A stretch of DNA of 33,283 nt, from the NCBI GenBank assembly GCA_015057305.1, contig SVES01000008.1, positions 59,361-92,643 on the forward strand. Reading direction: 5' to 3'. The notes under the pieces are model-generated. The model was given only the letters and a program-made list of their open reading frames with translations. It was not told the origin of the DNA and did no database searches. The stretch comes from Pseudobutyrivibrio ruminis (lineage in GTDB: Bacteria; Bacillota; Clostridia; Lachnospirales; Lachnospiraceae). Positions 1-8,166 of the stretch are shown here, piece after piece (within the stretch, counting starts at the first letter, position 1; every line of letters starts with the position of its first letter). A program made the translations under genes and the position numbers.

Positions 1-144
1 AGCATCACTTACCTTTCCATAAATCACCTGATCTGTAGTTGTAGCTTGCGTTAATCCTGCTGCCTCACTCGTTATGCTTGGCACTGCTGCCATGCCTACC
101 ATGGCAATTGCCATCATCATCCCCAAAACTTTTTTAATTCTCAT
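1..144 (-). CDS. N-terminal part of a secreted protein (runs off the window)
   Basis: Reading leftward from ATG at 144, 48 codons stay open to the window edge. The start follows a strong AAGGAG at about 155-160. The product begins MRIKKVLGMMMAIAMVGMAA, a basic start followed by a hydrophobic stretch, and has a likely signal peptidase site near SEAAG (about residues 26-30). The mature part begins with a Thr-rich stretch and then VIYGKV. Such short leaders are typical of exported proteins in Lachnospiraceae. Function cannot be judged from 48 residues; secretion is inferred from the signal peptide alone. Confidence 0.75.
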   Translation of the reverse strand, partial: MRIKKVLGMMMAIAMVGMAAVPSITSEAAGLTQATTTDQVIYGKVSDA

Positions 145-372
145 AAATAGAAGTCTCCTTTCTCCTACATTTGTGTTGTCAGCCAATCATAAGTCGTCTT
201 TTTGACTAGCTGTTTTCTTGACTAGGATGTTTGCAAGGATACAGGCAAATCGTGAACAAATTGCGAAAAAGAAGCCTGTTTCAAGGATAGTTTTAGGATA
301 GGTAATAGCTTTAAGGCCTGTAATTATGCAACTTTTCCACCTATCCTTTTTGAAGAGTGATAGAATAATCAT
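145..372. other. Divergent intergenic region with short repeats
   Basis: This gap separates the secreted-protein gene (minus) from the LuxR-type gene (plus) and should hold both promoters, but no convincing -35/-10 pair was found. It contains a direct repeat TTGACTAG (202-209 and 218-225, 16 bp apart). It also has a group of AGGATAG words (284-290 and 295-301) with an inverted match CCTATCCT at 340-347. These could be binding sites for the neighbouring regulator, but that is speculative. Confidence 0.3.
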
Positions 373-1746
373 ATGAAAAAACGAATTGGATTTATAAGCA
401 TTTTAATAGGACTTTTATTCTTTTTTAACTCAAGTCAATACCTATCCTGGTTCTACATTTTAGGTAATAATTATGCTGCAAATGTTGTAGACCTTGTTGG
501 ACAAATTTTGGGAAAACTTTTTCAAGCTATAGGGATTATTGTATTCTGTTTCTATGGGAAGTTTTATAAAAATAGACCTAATAGAATTTTGGAGTTCAGT
601 ATTCTTATAGCTATCAATTTTGTCATTACTGTTTTTGCAATAGCTCCCCCCCTCCGTGGATTTTGCCACATTACAGGTCTTGTGATGAATATTGTAATAG
701 GAATGCTATATGCACTATATGTATCATTCATAATTGAACTTGTTCCAAAGAAATATTATGCCACGTCTTTTGGTTTAGGCATTGGTATTAGCTGTGTTTT
801 TTCTTATATTCTATATGCTTTTGATAGAGACTATAGCTTTATGACCGACATAAAATGCTTGTATTTTTACGGTATGTTAGCTTTTTTCATCATTCTTTAT
901 CTTGTTCAAAAGCAAAAGCTTATAATCTCAGCTTCCGTAGAAATTTTCAACGCAGAATCAACTCAAACCGAAACCACTAATATCAATATTATAATTTCGG
1001 GTATACTCTTTACATTAATAAGCATTACCTACGTATTAGGCTATTTTACGCCAAGCGGTGATATAACCGATTTTCATATAAGTGTTGAAGTAATGCGACT
1101 TGTTTATTTTATAAGCCTAGTTGTTGCTGGTGTATTGAACGACCGTAGCCGCAGGCTGGGAAATATTCTTTCTTTGCTAGCATTAACGTTTGCCTTCTCA
1201 ATGCCTCTTATGCGTGATTTCTCAACTGGAGTATATATCACTTGGATTATTTCCTACTTTGCTGGCGGTTTTATAACCATATGTCGCGCCATATTATTTT
1301 TGGACATAGCCAAAGATTCAAATAAAACATATTTAGCACCAGTAGGAATTGCAATTGGAAGAGCCGGTGAGCCAATTGGAATGTTTATTAGAATAAAACT
1401 AGAAGCCAATAATATGCTACTACTTTTTACAATTTCGTTTTTCTTTGCGATTACAATTGTTTTATTCACTATTATGTTTATAAAGAATTATTCTATTCAA
1501 ACAGCTAAAGGCGATTCCAATGTAGACTTTCATAGTTTGTTTATCGCAAAATATGAGCTCTCGCCAAGGGAAATCCAAATATTTGAGGAAATATTAGATA
1601 GAAAGCAAAACAAAGAAATTGCAGTTGACCTATATATATCCGAGGCAACAGTAAAATTTCATGTAAAAAATCTTCTAGCAAAGACTAATTGCAAAAACAG
1701 GAATGAATTAATAACCCTATACAATAATGCCTCAAATTCACAATAA
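373..1746 (+). CDS. Membrane-bound LuxR-family transcriptional regulator (MFS-like N-terminus)
   Basis: A 457-residue protein. Residues about 5-385 are a run of some ten to twelve hydrophobic helices, resembling a major facilitator-type transporter fold. Residues about 392-452 are a LuxR/GerE helix-turn-helix with the usual pattern: LSPREIQIF, then NKEIA, then SEATVKFHVKNLLAKT. No receiver, AAA or PAS domain is present. Membrane LuxR proteins of this layout are known as a family of uncharacterised sensors, mainly from anaerobic gut Actinobacteria and Firmicutes. Sensing a small molecule in the membrane and binding DNA with the tail is inferred. The ribosome site is weak (GAAGAG well upstream). 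The divergent secreted protein and the downstream small gene are candidate targets. The ligand is unknown. Confidence 0.85.
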   Translation: MKKRIGFISILIGLLFFFNSSQYLSWFYILGNNYAANVVDLVGQILGKLFQAIGIIVFCFYGKFYKNRPNRILEFSILIAINFVITVFAIAPPLRGFCHITGLVMNIVIGMLYALYVSFIIELVPKKYYATSFGLGIGISCVFSYILYAFDRDYSFMTDIKCLYFYGMLAFFIILYLVQKQKLIISASVEIFNAESTQTETTNINIIISGILFTLISITYVLGYFTPSGDITDFHISVEVMRLVYFISLVVAGVLNDRSRRLGNILSLLALTFAFSMPLMRDFSTGVYITWIISYFAGGFITICRAILFLDIAKDSNKTYLAPVGIAIGRAGEPIGMFIRIKLEANNMLLLFTISFFFAITIVLFTIMFIKNYSIQTAKGDSNVDFHSLFIAKYELSPREIQIFEEILDRKQNKEIAVDLYISEATVKFHVKNLLAKTNCKNRNELITLYNNASNSQ

Positions 1747-1805
1747 TGAAACATTTTACAGTTATAATATCCTCATCTATTAAAAAATGAGGAGGGTAAA
1801 TATTT

Positions 1806-1973
1806 ATGTATTTTGAAATTACAACAGTCAGCGGTGAATTCGTTTATATTAATTTGCAGCAAATTACAGCAGTTGAGCCAGTTAACCACGCCGTATGCAC
1901 TTCGGATGGTAGCAAATATAAAATGACTCCAGAGTCTTATGATGATTTGATTAAAAACCTTGGAATTGTTTAA
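1806..1973 (+). CDS. Small FlbD-like protein, 55 residues
   Basis: A short gene with a very good ribosome site (GAGGAGGG about 10 bases before ATG 1806). It begins MYFEITTVSGEFVYINLQQI and ends in LIKNLGIV. The order of a short beta strand, a Gly turn, an I-N pair, an AVEP stretch, a DGSKY turn and a final amphipathic helix is like the FlbD family (Pfam FlbD, flagellar operon small protein). No flagellar gene is nearby, so any flagellar role is unsupported; the likeness is of fold pattern only. It lies 59 bp after the LuxR-type gene in the same direction and may be co-transcribed with it. It is followed at once by a long hairpin. Confidence 0.7.
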   Translation: MYFEITTVSGEFVYINLQQITAVEPVNHAVCTSDGSKYKMTPESYDDLIKNLGIV

Positions 1974-2000
1974 AATGAATGCGAGCAGATAAAGAGTATA

Positions 2001-2041
2001 GTTAACTGCGAGATGAAGTAAAACTTCATCTCGCAGTTAAC
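2001..2041 (+). terminator. 18-bp perfect hairpin after the small FlbD-like gene
   Basis: GTTAACTGCGAGATGAAG (2001-2018) is followed by a 5-base loop TAAAA and then its exact reverse complement (2024-2041). Position 27 bp after the stop codon suggests a terminator. The downstream bases ATTTCTCGC are only a weak T tract, so termination is likely but not textbook. Confidence 0.6.
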
Positions 2042-2096
2042 ATTTCTCGCAGCGTTCTTCTAATGAATGCGTGAAGATTAAGTATCCAGTTAATAT

Positions 2097-2133
2097 ATTT
2101 TTCACAATTTTTAGATTGATTTTTGTGAAAAAT
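2097..2133. promoter_or_regulatory. Inverted repeat overlapping the promoter of the DUF2798 gene
   Basis: ATTTTTCACAA (2097-2107) and TTGTGAAAAAT (2123-2133) are perfect 11-bp inverted arms 15 bp apart. The right arm lies inside the promoter spacer and the -35 box sits between the arms. This is the geometry expected of a dimeric repressor or activator site. The cognate regulator cannot be named; the upstream LuxR-type protein is one candidate. Confidence 0.6.
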
Positions 2134-2144
2134 CATGATAATAT
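2116..2144 (+). promoter_or_regulatory. Sigma-A type promoter of the DUF2798 gene
   Basis: -35 TTGATT (2116-2121), 17-bp spacer, -10 TAATAT (2139-2144). The expected start of transcription is near 2151, leaving a leader of about 120 bases before ATG 2270. Confidence 0.65.
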
Positions 2145-2269
2145 TTGAATGCTTAAAAAGTAAATATGGTTTAATTGGAAACGATACATTGAGTGGTTTT
2201 TACCTCTGAATGATAACGAACAACACATTTTAGTAAGTAATGTTATTCATTATCAAAGGAGGTTTTTTT

Positions 2270-2764
2270 ATGCCAAAAAATAAGTTTCAAGATGTTGTTT
2301 TCACTATAATCATGGCTACAATCATGGTTTATGGAATGGTTGTTTACAATGTAGCCCTTAATACTGGTGGTGTTACAGGAGCCACATTTGTTGCTGCCTT
2401 ACATGAATTACCTATCATGGTCCCTATTGCATTTATTTTAGAGTTTTTTGTTGTTGGAAAGATTGCCAAGGCACTTGCTTTTAGTGTAATGCGTCCTACA
2501 GACAGACCACAATTCATCACTTATGCGATTTCAATTTGCATTTGTTGTATTATGTGCCCTACTATGAGTCTTGTTGCAACAATCCTTTTCAAAGATACCA
2601 AAACATTTGGTACTTGGATACAGACATGGGCAATGAATTTCCCAATGGCACTTCTTTACCAACTGTTTTACTGCGGACCATTTGTAAGACTTATATTCCG
2701 CACAATCTTCCGTGAAAAAAAAGAGTCACAGGCACCAGTAGCAGCCGAGTCTGAGGCAGCGTAA
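2270..2764 (+). CDS. DUF2798 family membrane protein
   Basis: A 164-residue protein with four hydrophobic helices (about 9-28, 42-62, 82-105, 120-145), arranged as two similar two-helix halves as in DUF2798. The ATG at 2270 is chosen because AAAGGAGG lies directly before it; an in-frame upstream start at 2240 lies ahead of this site and has none of its own. The C-terminal tail is short, charged and Glu/Ala rich. The family is common in Firmicutes and has no known function. The gene is monocistronic: its own promoter with an overlapping inverted repeat lies upstream and a large hairpin follows 12 bp after the stop. Confidence 0.8.
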   Translation: MPKNKFQDVVFTIIMATIMVYGMVVYNVALNTGGVTGATFVAALHELPIMVPIAFILEFFVVGKIAKALAFSVMRPTDRPQFITYAISICICCIMCPTMSLVATILFKDTKTFGTWIQTWAMNFPMALLYQLFYCGPFVRLIFRTIFREKKESQAPVAAESEAA

Positions 2765-2776
2765 ATATTAATTCAC

Positions 2777-2881
2777 AAAAAAAGTTCCTTGTTACATTAA
2801 CAAGCATATATATTCTCCGCTTTGCATAGAAAGCGCCGCTTGAGAATATATATAGCTTGTTAATTACAAGGAACCTTTTTT
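2777..2881. repeat. Convergent-junction hairpin repeat, copy A (bidirectional terminator)
   Basis: The outer stem is AAAAAAAGTTCCTTGT (2777-2792) against 2866-2881, and the hairpin has A/T tracts on both ends, as for a two-way terminator. Inside are a second stem TTAACAAGC/GCTTGTTAA, a run of alternating AT, ATTCTC/GAGAAT and a tip CGCTTT/AAAGCG (2818-2835). The core on the minus strand matches copy B (about 13413-13493) at about 78 of 80 bases. It lies between the DUF2798 gene and mecA, which converge here. Confidence 0.85.
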
Positions 2882-2897
2882 CTTTTTCTTTTTCTTA

Positions 2898-3620
2898 TTA
2901 AACCTGTGACAAAACGTTTACGCAGTCATCGCAAATCAAATCGCCATGCTCTAACAAAAATGCTCCGTCAAAGCTTTCTGTAAACATCTGAGTTGCAAAT
3001 TCTGCCAACACCAAAATCACTGCTGAAATCTGGCGACGAGTAAGCTCGAAATTAAGCTTGATATAGTAGTCGTCTCCATAACGATATAATGCGCTCTGCA
3101 TTCCTTCGTACTTAGGCAGATGCTTGCATAGTACAATTGCAGCATCCAAATCACTTAGAATAGCCCACAGCGGCGTATCTAAATATTGATCCGTCACCTC
3201 GTCAGTATCATCATTTATAGACTTTGCTGACTGTACAGGCACATCAGCTGTGCCAGTAGATATTTGTTTTGTATTCTGAGTAGGTACAGGGACTGGATTT
3301 TTTGTAGTAGAAAGTGTTTCCTGCAGTCCTGTTAAGTGCTTCTTCAATTCCTCGATTGCAGTTGCCAGCCCTGTGCTAGAGTCTGGAGATATAAGTAAAG
3401 CAACATCGCCCTGAGGCATTACGGTCATCTGCACACTATATGCCTTTGCGTGTGTCTCAATTCCAAGGGTCTCACATGCCTCTGCTAAAATATCCCTAAT
3501 AAAGCTCTGGGTCTTTTCCTGGTCACTGACGAAATCACCAAGCTCCATGCCGCTCATTTCCATTTCTTCTTTTGTGATGACACATCTTATTTTGTCCTCA
3601 CCTATCTTTTTGAACTTCAT
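2898..3620 (-). CDS. mecA: Adaptor protein MecA
   Basis: MecA links substrates to the ClpC unfoldase for ClpCP degradation; in Bacillus it restrains competence by targeting ComK. The 240-residue product has the two expected parts. The N-terminal domain (about 1-85, beginning MKFKKIGEDKIRCVITKEEM) binds substrate. A Thr/Pro/Gln-rich linker follows (about 100-145). The C-terminal domain (about 150-240) contains YRYGDDYYIKLNFEL and ends LEHGDLICDDCVNVLSQV, and binds ClpC. ATG 3620 follows GAAAGGAGGGAG. A good promoter lies at 3695-3723, so it is transcribed separately from pyrD. Which proteins it delivers here is unknown. Confidence 0.9.
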   Translation of the reverse strand: MKFKKIGEDKIRCVITKEEMEMSGMELGDFVSDQEKTQSFIRDILAEACETLGIETHAKAYSVQMTVMPQGDVALLISPDSSTGLATAIEELKKHLTGLQETLSTTKNPVPVPTQNTKQISTGTADVPVQSAKSINDDTDEVTDQYLDTPLWAILSDLDAAIVLCKHLPKYEGMQSALYRYGDDYYIKLNFELTRRQISAVILVLAEFATQMFTESFDGAFLLEHGDLICDDCVNVLSQV

Positions 3621-3694
3621 CAGCTCCCTCCTTTCATTTTATGGACGTAAATAAAGTTTAACAAATCGATTTAAAAGTGTCACGGAAATTTCTG

Positions 3695-3723
3695 AGTATA
3701 TTGTGTGAAATTTTAGCGAACAA
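3695..3723 (-). promoter_or_regulatory. Promoter of mecA
   Basis: On the minus strand: -35 TTGTTC (3723-3718), 17-bp spacer, -10 TATACT (3700-3695). This places the start about 68 bases upstream of mecA, inside the gap after pyrD. Confidence 0.55.
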
Positions 3724-3731
3724 GCAATTTA

Positions 3732-4643
3732 TTATTTAACAATTCCAATAATATCATTGATATCGTCTATATTCTTTCGTTCCAAATATTCTATAACACC
3801 ATTCAAAATATCCGTTGTAGCTGTAGGGTTATAGAAGTTTGCAGTGCCAACTGACACAGCTGTAGCACCAGCCAACATCATTTCCACTGCATCTTCCCAT
3901 GTTGAAATACCGCCCATTCCTATTATAGGAATATTTACAGTATTCGCACATTCGTATACCATTCTCACTGCTATTGGATGAACTGCTGGACCTGACATAC
4001 CCCCGGTCTTGTTTGCTAGAACAAAGCTCTGACGCTCCACATCGATTTTCATGCCTGTGAGTGTGTTGATAAGAGAAATTGCATCAGCTCCTCCTGCCTC
4101 TGCTGCTTTTGCCATGACCTTTATGTCTGTAACATTTGGCGAAAGCTTCATAACAATTGGCTGCTTAGCATGCTTTTTCACAAGTCTAGTAATTTCTTCT
4201 ACGGCTTTTGGGTCCTGTCCAAAGGCTATACCGCCTTCTTTGACATTAGGGCAAGAAATGTTGATTTCAAGCATATCTACCCTGCTTTCCTCAGCCAATC
4301 TATCAACCACTTCAATATATTCTTCGGCTGAATGTCCACAAACATTAACCAGAACACGAGTATCTTTGTATTGCTCTAAAAATTTCAAATCCCTCTCACA
4401 AAATACTTCTACACCTGGATTTTGTAAACCTATTGCGTTAAGCATTCCAGAACTTACCTCCGCAATTCTAGGTGTGGGATTTCCCGGCCATGGTACATTA
4501 GCTACTCCCTTAGTAACTACCGCCCCCAGCTTGTTTAAATCAACAAACTCTGAGTATTCCATGCCTGAACCAAAGGTTCCAGAGGCCTCCATGATTGGAT
4601 TTTGAAATTCTACTCCCGCTATGTTTATTTTAGTGTTAATCAT
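3732..4643 (-). CDS. pyrD: Dihydroorotate dehydrogenase, class 1B catalytic subunit
   Basis: It oxidises dihydroorotate to orotate, the fourth step of pyrimidine synthesis, using FMN and passing electrons to PyrK and on to NAD+. The 303-residue TIM-barrel protein has the FMN-binding VTKGV (Lys45). The catalytic base Cys131 lies in NISCPN, which marks class 1 enzymes (class 2 has Ser). SLINTLTGM and the GMGGI phosphate-binding turn follow. Its start overlaps the pyrK stop by four bases (ATGA), consistent with the two subunits being made together. GGAGG precedes the ATG. It is the last gene of the pyr cluster. Confidence 0.95.
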   Translation of the reverse strand: MINTKINIAGVEFQNPIMEASGTFGSGMEYSEFVDLNKLGAVVTKGVANVPWPGNPTPRIAEVSSGMLNAIGLQNPGVEVFCERDLKFLEQYKDTRVLVNVCGHSAEEYIEVVDRLAEESRVDMLEINISCPNVKEGGIAFGQDPKAVEEITRLVKKHAKQPIVMKLSPNVTDIKVMAKAAEAGGADAISLINTLTGMKIDVERQSFVLANKTGGMSGPAVHPIAVRMVYECANTVNIPIIGMGGISTWEDAVEMMLAGATAVSVGTANFYNPTATTDILNGVIEYLERKNIDDINDIIGIVK

Positions 4644-5404
4644 AGAACTACCTCCGTTGATAGGAAAACTGGGCCATCTTTACAAACTCGCTTATTGTTT
4701 ACATGACTGTGGTCATCAAGTTCTGTAGATTGGCATACGCATCCCAAGCATGCCCCTACTCCACAAGCCATACGTTCTTCCATGGATACATAGCATTTGA
4801 TGCCCTTTGTGGCTGCATATTCGGCCACGCCTCTAAGCATTGGCTTAGGTCCGCATGCATATATTACTCCAGCAGATAAATCCTTTTCTTTCATGGCATC
4901 CACTACTGTTCCGTGAATTCCAGCTGTTCCATCATCTGTGGCAAATATTACCTCATCAGCTGCATCTATGAAATTGTCAGCCAAAAATAAATCATCAGTA
5001 CGATAACCTAACACTGCTGTGACCTTTCCCTTTAGCTGCTTGGCAAGCTCCAGCATTGGTGGTACTCCGATACCGCCACCTACAACTATGGCATCCTGTT
5101 CTTCTAGTGGAAATCCATTACCTAGTGGTCCCATAACCTCTACAGTATCGCCGGCCTGCAGCTTAGAAAATTCAGCGGTTCCTTTACCTACAACTCTATA
5201 TACAACTCTAAGGGTTCCACCATTCTTATCAATCTCACAGATACTAATAGGACGTGGCAAAAGTTTGCTTCCATCATTGCTGAAAATATTTATAAATTGA
5301 CCAGGTAGGGCATATTCAGATGCTTTTGTAGATAAGTGCATGCTGTAGATGCCCTCCGCCAGATTTTCAATAGATATTATTTCTGCTGTTTCTTTTACTT
5401 TCAT
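4640..5404 (-). CDS. pyrK: Dihydroorotate dehydrogenase electron transfer subunit
   Basis: PyrK carries FAD and a 2Fe-2S cluster and lets class 1B dihydroorotate dehydrogenase use NAD+. The 254-residue product shows a ferredoxin-reductase-like FAD domain (RPISIC at 51-56) and a Gly-rich NAD-binding stretch (VVGGGIGVPPM, about 107-117). The C-terminal cluster site has Cys214, Cys219, Cys222 and Cys241 in the usual C-x4-C-x2-C spacing plus a distal Cys. AAGGAG precedes ATG 5404. The stop overlaps the pyrD start, and pyrF is 68 bp upstream in the same direction. Confidence 0.95.
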   Translation of the reverse strand: MKVKETAEIISIENLAEGIYSMHLSTKASEYALPGQFINIFSNDGSKLLPRPISICEIDKNGGTLRVVYRVVGKGTAEFSKLQAGDTVEVMGPLGNGFPLEEQDAIVVGGGIGVPPMLELAKQLKGKVTAVLGYRTDDLFLADNFIDAADEVIFATDDGTAGIHGTVVDAMKEKDLSAGVIYACGPKPMLRGVAEYAATKGIKCYVSMEERMACGVGACLGCVCQSTELDDHSHVNNKRVCKDGPVFLSTEVVL

Positions 5405-5472
5405 GTATTGACTCCTTTTTTATCCTTACAGCAAATATTGCTTCTTAGACAGACACGCTTTCGCTCATCTAT

Positions 5473-6393
5473 CTATGCTAGAGCGCCACGAATATCCGCA
5501 AGCATATCTTCAACGGCAGCGCGGCTTGCTTCAGCAAAATTAGCCTCGCCATATTTAGCGTATTTCTCCTGCTGGTAGGCTGCAATAATTCCACGACTAG
5601 AATTTACAATTGCACCAAGGCCATCCTCATTGAAGAAGTTTACAAGGTCTGAGCCCTTTCCACCCTGTGCGCCATAGCCTGGAACAAGGATGTATGTATG
5701 AGGCATAAGCTTACGGAGCTTAGCACCCATTTCTGGGTATGTAGCGCCAACTACAGCACCCACATTAGAGTAGTTGCCGTCCATGCTCTCAGCTCCCCAC
5801 TCTTCGATTTTTTCTGCCATGTGCTCATACAATGGTCTGCCATCGATTAGTCTATCCTGGAACTCACCAGATGATGGATTAGAGGTTTTGCAAAGTACGA
5901 AGATTCCCTTGTCCTCCTGGTTACAAACATCCACAAATGGCTTTACACCATCTGTACCAAGATATGGGTTTACAGTTGCCATATCTGCATCAAAACCCTG
6001 ATACTTATAATCTCCCACCTGCACTGAGCCCAAGTGTCCCAACGCATAAGCTGTGGATGTTGAGCCTATGTCACCTCTTTTAATATCTGCAATAACAACA
6101 AGACCAAGCTCCTTAGCATAGTCCACGGTCTTTTTGTATGCAATCATTCCTGGAATACCATAGCTTTCATACATAGCAATTTGTGGCTTTACAGCAGGAA
6201 TTAAATCTGCACAAGCATCCATTATCTGCCTGTTATAATCAAACATTGCCTCGCCAACGGCCTCAAGGGTCTGGCCGCATTCTTCAATGTGCTTATCAAC
6301 CAATGTCTTTGGCATAAGCTTCATAGTAGGATCCAAACCTACTACAATAGGAGCGTTCTTTTCTTTAATCTGATTAATTAATCTTTGTATCAT
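5473..6393 (-). CDS. pyrF: Orotidine 5'-phosphate decarboxylase (type 2)
   Basis: It decarboxylates OMP to UMP, the last step of the pathway. At 306 residues it is longer than the 230-240 residue Bacillus/E. coli form and matches the type 2 (mycobacterial-like) group. Visible are Asp21 in VGLDP and the catalytic DIKRGD (Asp103, Lys105, Asp108) followed by IGSTSTAYA. VPGYGAQGG near residue 238 binds phosphate. GGAGGA precedes ATG 6393. It lies between pyrC and pyrK, consistent with one pyr transcript. Confidence 0.95.
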   Translation of the reverse strand: MIQRLINQIKEKNAPIVVGLDPTMKLMPKTLVDKHIEECGQTLEAVGEAMFDYNRQIMDACADLIPAVKPQIAMYESYGIPGMIAYKKTVDYAKELGLVVIADIKRGDIGSTSTAYALGHLGSVQVGDYKYQGFDADMATVNPYLGTDGVKPFVDVCNQEDKGIFVLCKTSNPSSGEFQDRLIDGRPLYEHMAEKIEEWGAESMDGNYSNVGAVVGATYPEMGAKLRKLMPHTYILVPGYGAQGGKGSDLVNFFNEDGLGAIVNSSRGIIAAYQQEKYAKYGEANFAEASRAAVEDMLADIRGALA

Positions 6394-6472
6394 ACTATAT
6401 CCTCCAGTTTTTGTTTCTCGCCTGTTACGCCAACAAATCTAAGTATTACTCGCTCGACTAAAAATGTCTCGC

Positions 6473-7747
6473 TTAGCAATACACCACCCTACCATCAAAG
6501 ATTGTGGTAACTACTTTTCCTTTGACCTTGCGGCCTTCGTATGGCATATTCTTTGATTTGCCTGCAAAATCTGCGGCATGAATTTCATATTCTATCTCTG
6601 GGTTAAAGATGGTGATATCAGCAGCTTTTCCCACCGAGATATCCCCCAGATTATCCATTCCCAGTATTCTTGCAGGGTTGCTGCTCATATATGCAACCAT
6701 CTGCATTGGGCTGATAATTCCACCAAGAACCAGCTCTGTGTATGTGAGACTAGCACTTGTCTCCAGCCCTACTATTCCAAATGGTGATGCAAATCCCCTT
6801 GCCTTTTCTTCTGCAGTGTGAGGTGCATGGTCGGTAGAAATCACCTCAAATACCCCCTCTGCAAGTCCATTTCTTAGAGCTTCCCTATCCTGGGCTGTTC
6901 TAACAGGTGGATTCATTTTGTAATTGCCATCCCCTGGAACAATATCTTCCTCTGTAAGAGTAAAATGATGTGGGCACACCTCGCCGGAAACCTTGATTCC
7001 TCTAGCCTTGGCCTCTTTTAAAATATCATAGCTTTCTTTGGTTGAGCAGTGGCAAAGATGGAGTGTTGCCCCTGTTTCCTCAGCAAGCATTATATCTCTG
7101 GCTTCAATAATATTTTCAACTGCGTTACTGATTCCCTTTTCTCCCATGGCATCAGACTTTGCGCCCATGTTCATTACGCCGCCCTGCACAAGATTTATAT
7201 CCTCGCAGTGTGCTAAAACAGGAATTCCTTTTTCTGCCACAAGCTTCATTGCTTCTCTATAAAGCCCTGAATCCATAACCGATTTGCCATCCTCAGAAAT
7301 TGCAGGAATTCCTGCATCAATCATTCCAGACAAATCAGAAAGCTCTTTGCCTTCCATTCCCTTGGTGACAGCTCCCACCTGAAGCACTCTGGTGAGTCCC
7401 ACCTGTGCGGCTTTATCTGTAACATACTTAACCAACTCAGGATTATCCACAACAGGCTTTGTGTTAGGCATGGCTAAAACTGTGGTTACACCGCCTCTTG
7501 CTGCTACCTTGGAACCTGTTTCAATATCCTCCTTTTCGGTCTGTCCTGGATCCCTGAAATGAACATGCATATCTATAAGCCCTGGAAATACCAGGCATCC
7601 CTTTGCATCAATCACTTCATCAGAAAAAACGGGAACAATTCCAGCTGAAATAGCTGAAATACTGTTCCCGTCTATCTTAATATCCAATATTTCGTCTGTG
7701 TTTGTTGGTGGGTTTATTACCCTACCGTTTTTAATTATAAGGCTCAT
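6473..7747 (-). CDS. pyrC: Dihydroorotase
   Basis: It closes carbamoyl-aspartate to dihydroorotate. The 424-residue amidohydrolase has the metal ligands in order: HVHFRDPG (His61, His63), an acidic residue in AISEDGK (Asp153), His180 in LAHCED, His233 in LCHCST and Asp306 in STDHAPH. Length and motifs fit the class I bacterial enzyme. It is the first pyr gene here. No pyrB, pyrE or pyrR occurs in the window, and no PyrR-type attenuator was seen upstream, where a large inverted repeat lies instead. The start ATG 7747 has a modest GAGAGG site. Confidence 0.95.
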   Translation of the reverse strand: MSLIIKNGRVINPPTNTDEILDIKIDGNSISAISAGIVPVFSDEVIDAKGCLVFPGLIDMHVHFRDPGQTEKEDIETGSKVAARGGVTTVLAMPNTKPVVDNPELVKYVTDKAAQVGLTRVLQVGAVTKGMEGKELSDLSGMIDAGIPAISEDGKSVMDSGLYREAMKLVAEKGIPVLAHCEDINLVQGGVMNMGAKSDAMGEKGISNAVENIIEARDIMLAEETGATLHLCHCSTKESYDILKEAKARGIKVSGEVCPHHFTLTEEDIVPGDGNYKMNPPVRTAQDREALRNGLAEGVFEVISTDHAPHTAEEKARGFASPFGIVGLETSASLTYTELVLGGIISPMQMVAYMSSNPARILGMDNLGDISVGKAADITIFNPEIEYEIHAADFAGKSKNMPYEGRKVKGKVVTTIFDGRVVYC

Positions 7748-7824
7748 GCTATACCTCTCTTCACTAAACTTTCAATAGTATAGCATACCAAGGTTACAAA
7801 CGCTAGCCCACATCTACACTAACC

Positions 7825-8166
7825 GTTACTATTCACGGATATACTAGCTCTAATAAGTGTAGTTTTAGCATATAGAATGCTGTAATATCTGGGAAGACTA
7901 GCTGTATTAAGCTATAATGAACCTGCCCAAGGGTATCAGTATTTGCCTCACGGCATCCCACAGTAAAAGAATTAATGATTTTCTAAATGCCACACTCGCA
8001 TTCTTTATTACACGTGTTCTTTCAAGGTTTGACAATTCTGTCGGTACTGTATGTTTCTCGCAGACACCCTCAACCTAAAATTGATAGCAGTGGTGGCAAT
8101 ATTAGTATTAATGCATGATTTTGAAATGAGCCTAGTAGAATCTTAAAGCAGTTTTTGATTGTTTTC
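7825..8166 (+). repeat. Left arm of a ~343-bp inverted repeat
   Basis: This stretch aligns along its length with the reverse complement of 8232-8574, by eye about three quarters identical. Shared blocks include GTTACTATTCACGGATAT, TTTTAGCATATAGAATGCTG, GGGAAGACTAGCTGT, TTTGCCTCACGGCATCCCA, TCTCGCAGACAC and AATATTAGTATTAAT. In this arm every frame is broken by stops, so if it came from a gene it has decayed further than the right arm. Together with the right arm it accounts for almost all of the roughly 830 bp between pyrC and the aspartate kinase gene. Confidence 0.85.

Noticed and set aside
187..372. 61-codon open frame on the minus strand in the first intergenic gap
   Set aside because: No ribosome site; it starts at the first base before the LuxR-type gene and shows no family resemblance.
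2175..2189. TTGGAAACGATACAT, close to a CcpA cre site
   Set aside because: It has one mismatch to the WTGNAANCGNWNNCW pattern and poor symmetry; not enough to call carbon catabolite control of the DUF2798 gene.
4051..4605. 184-codon open frame on the plus strand
   Set aside because: It lies opposite pyrD, whose catalytic motifs are all present; no ribosome site and a low-complexity translation.
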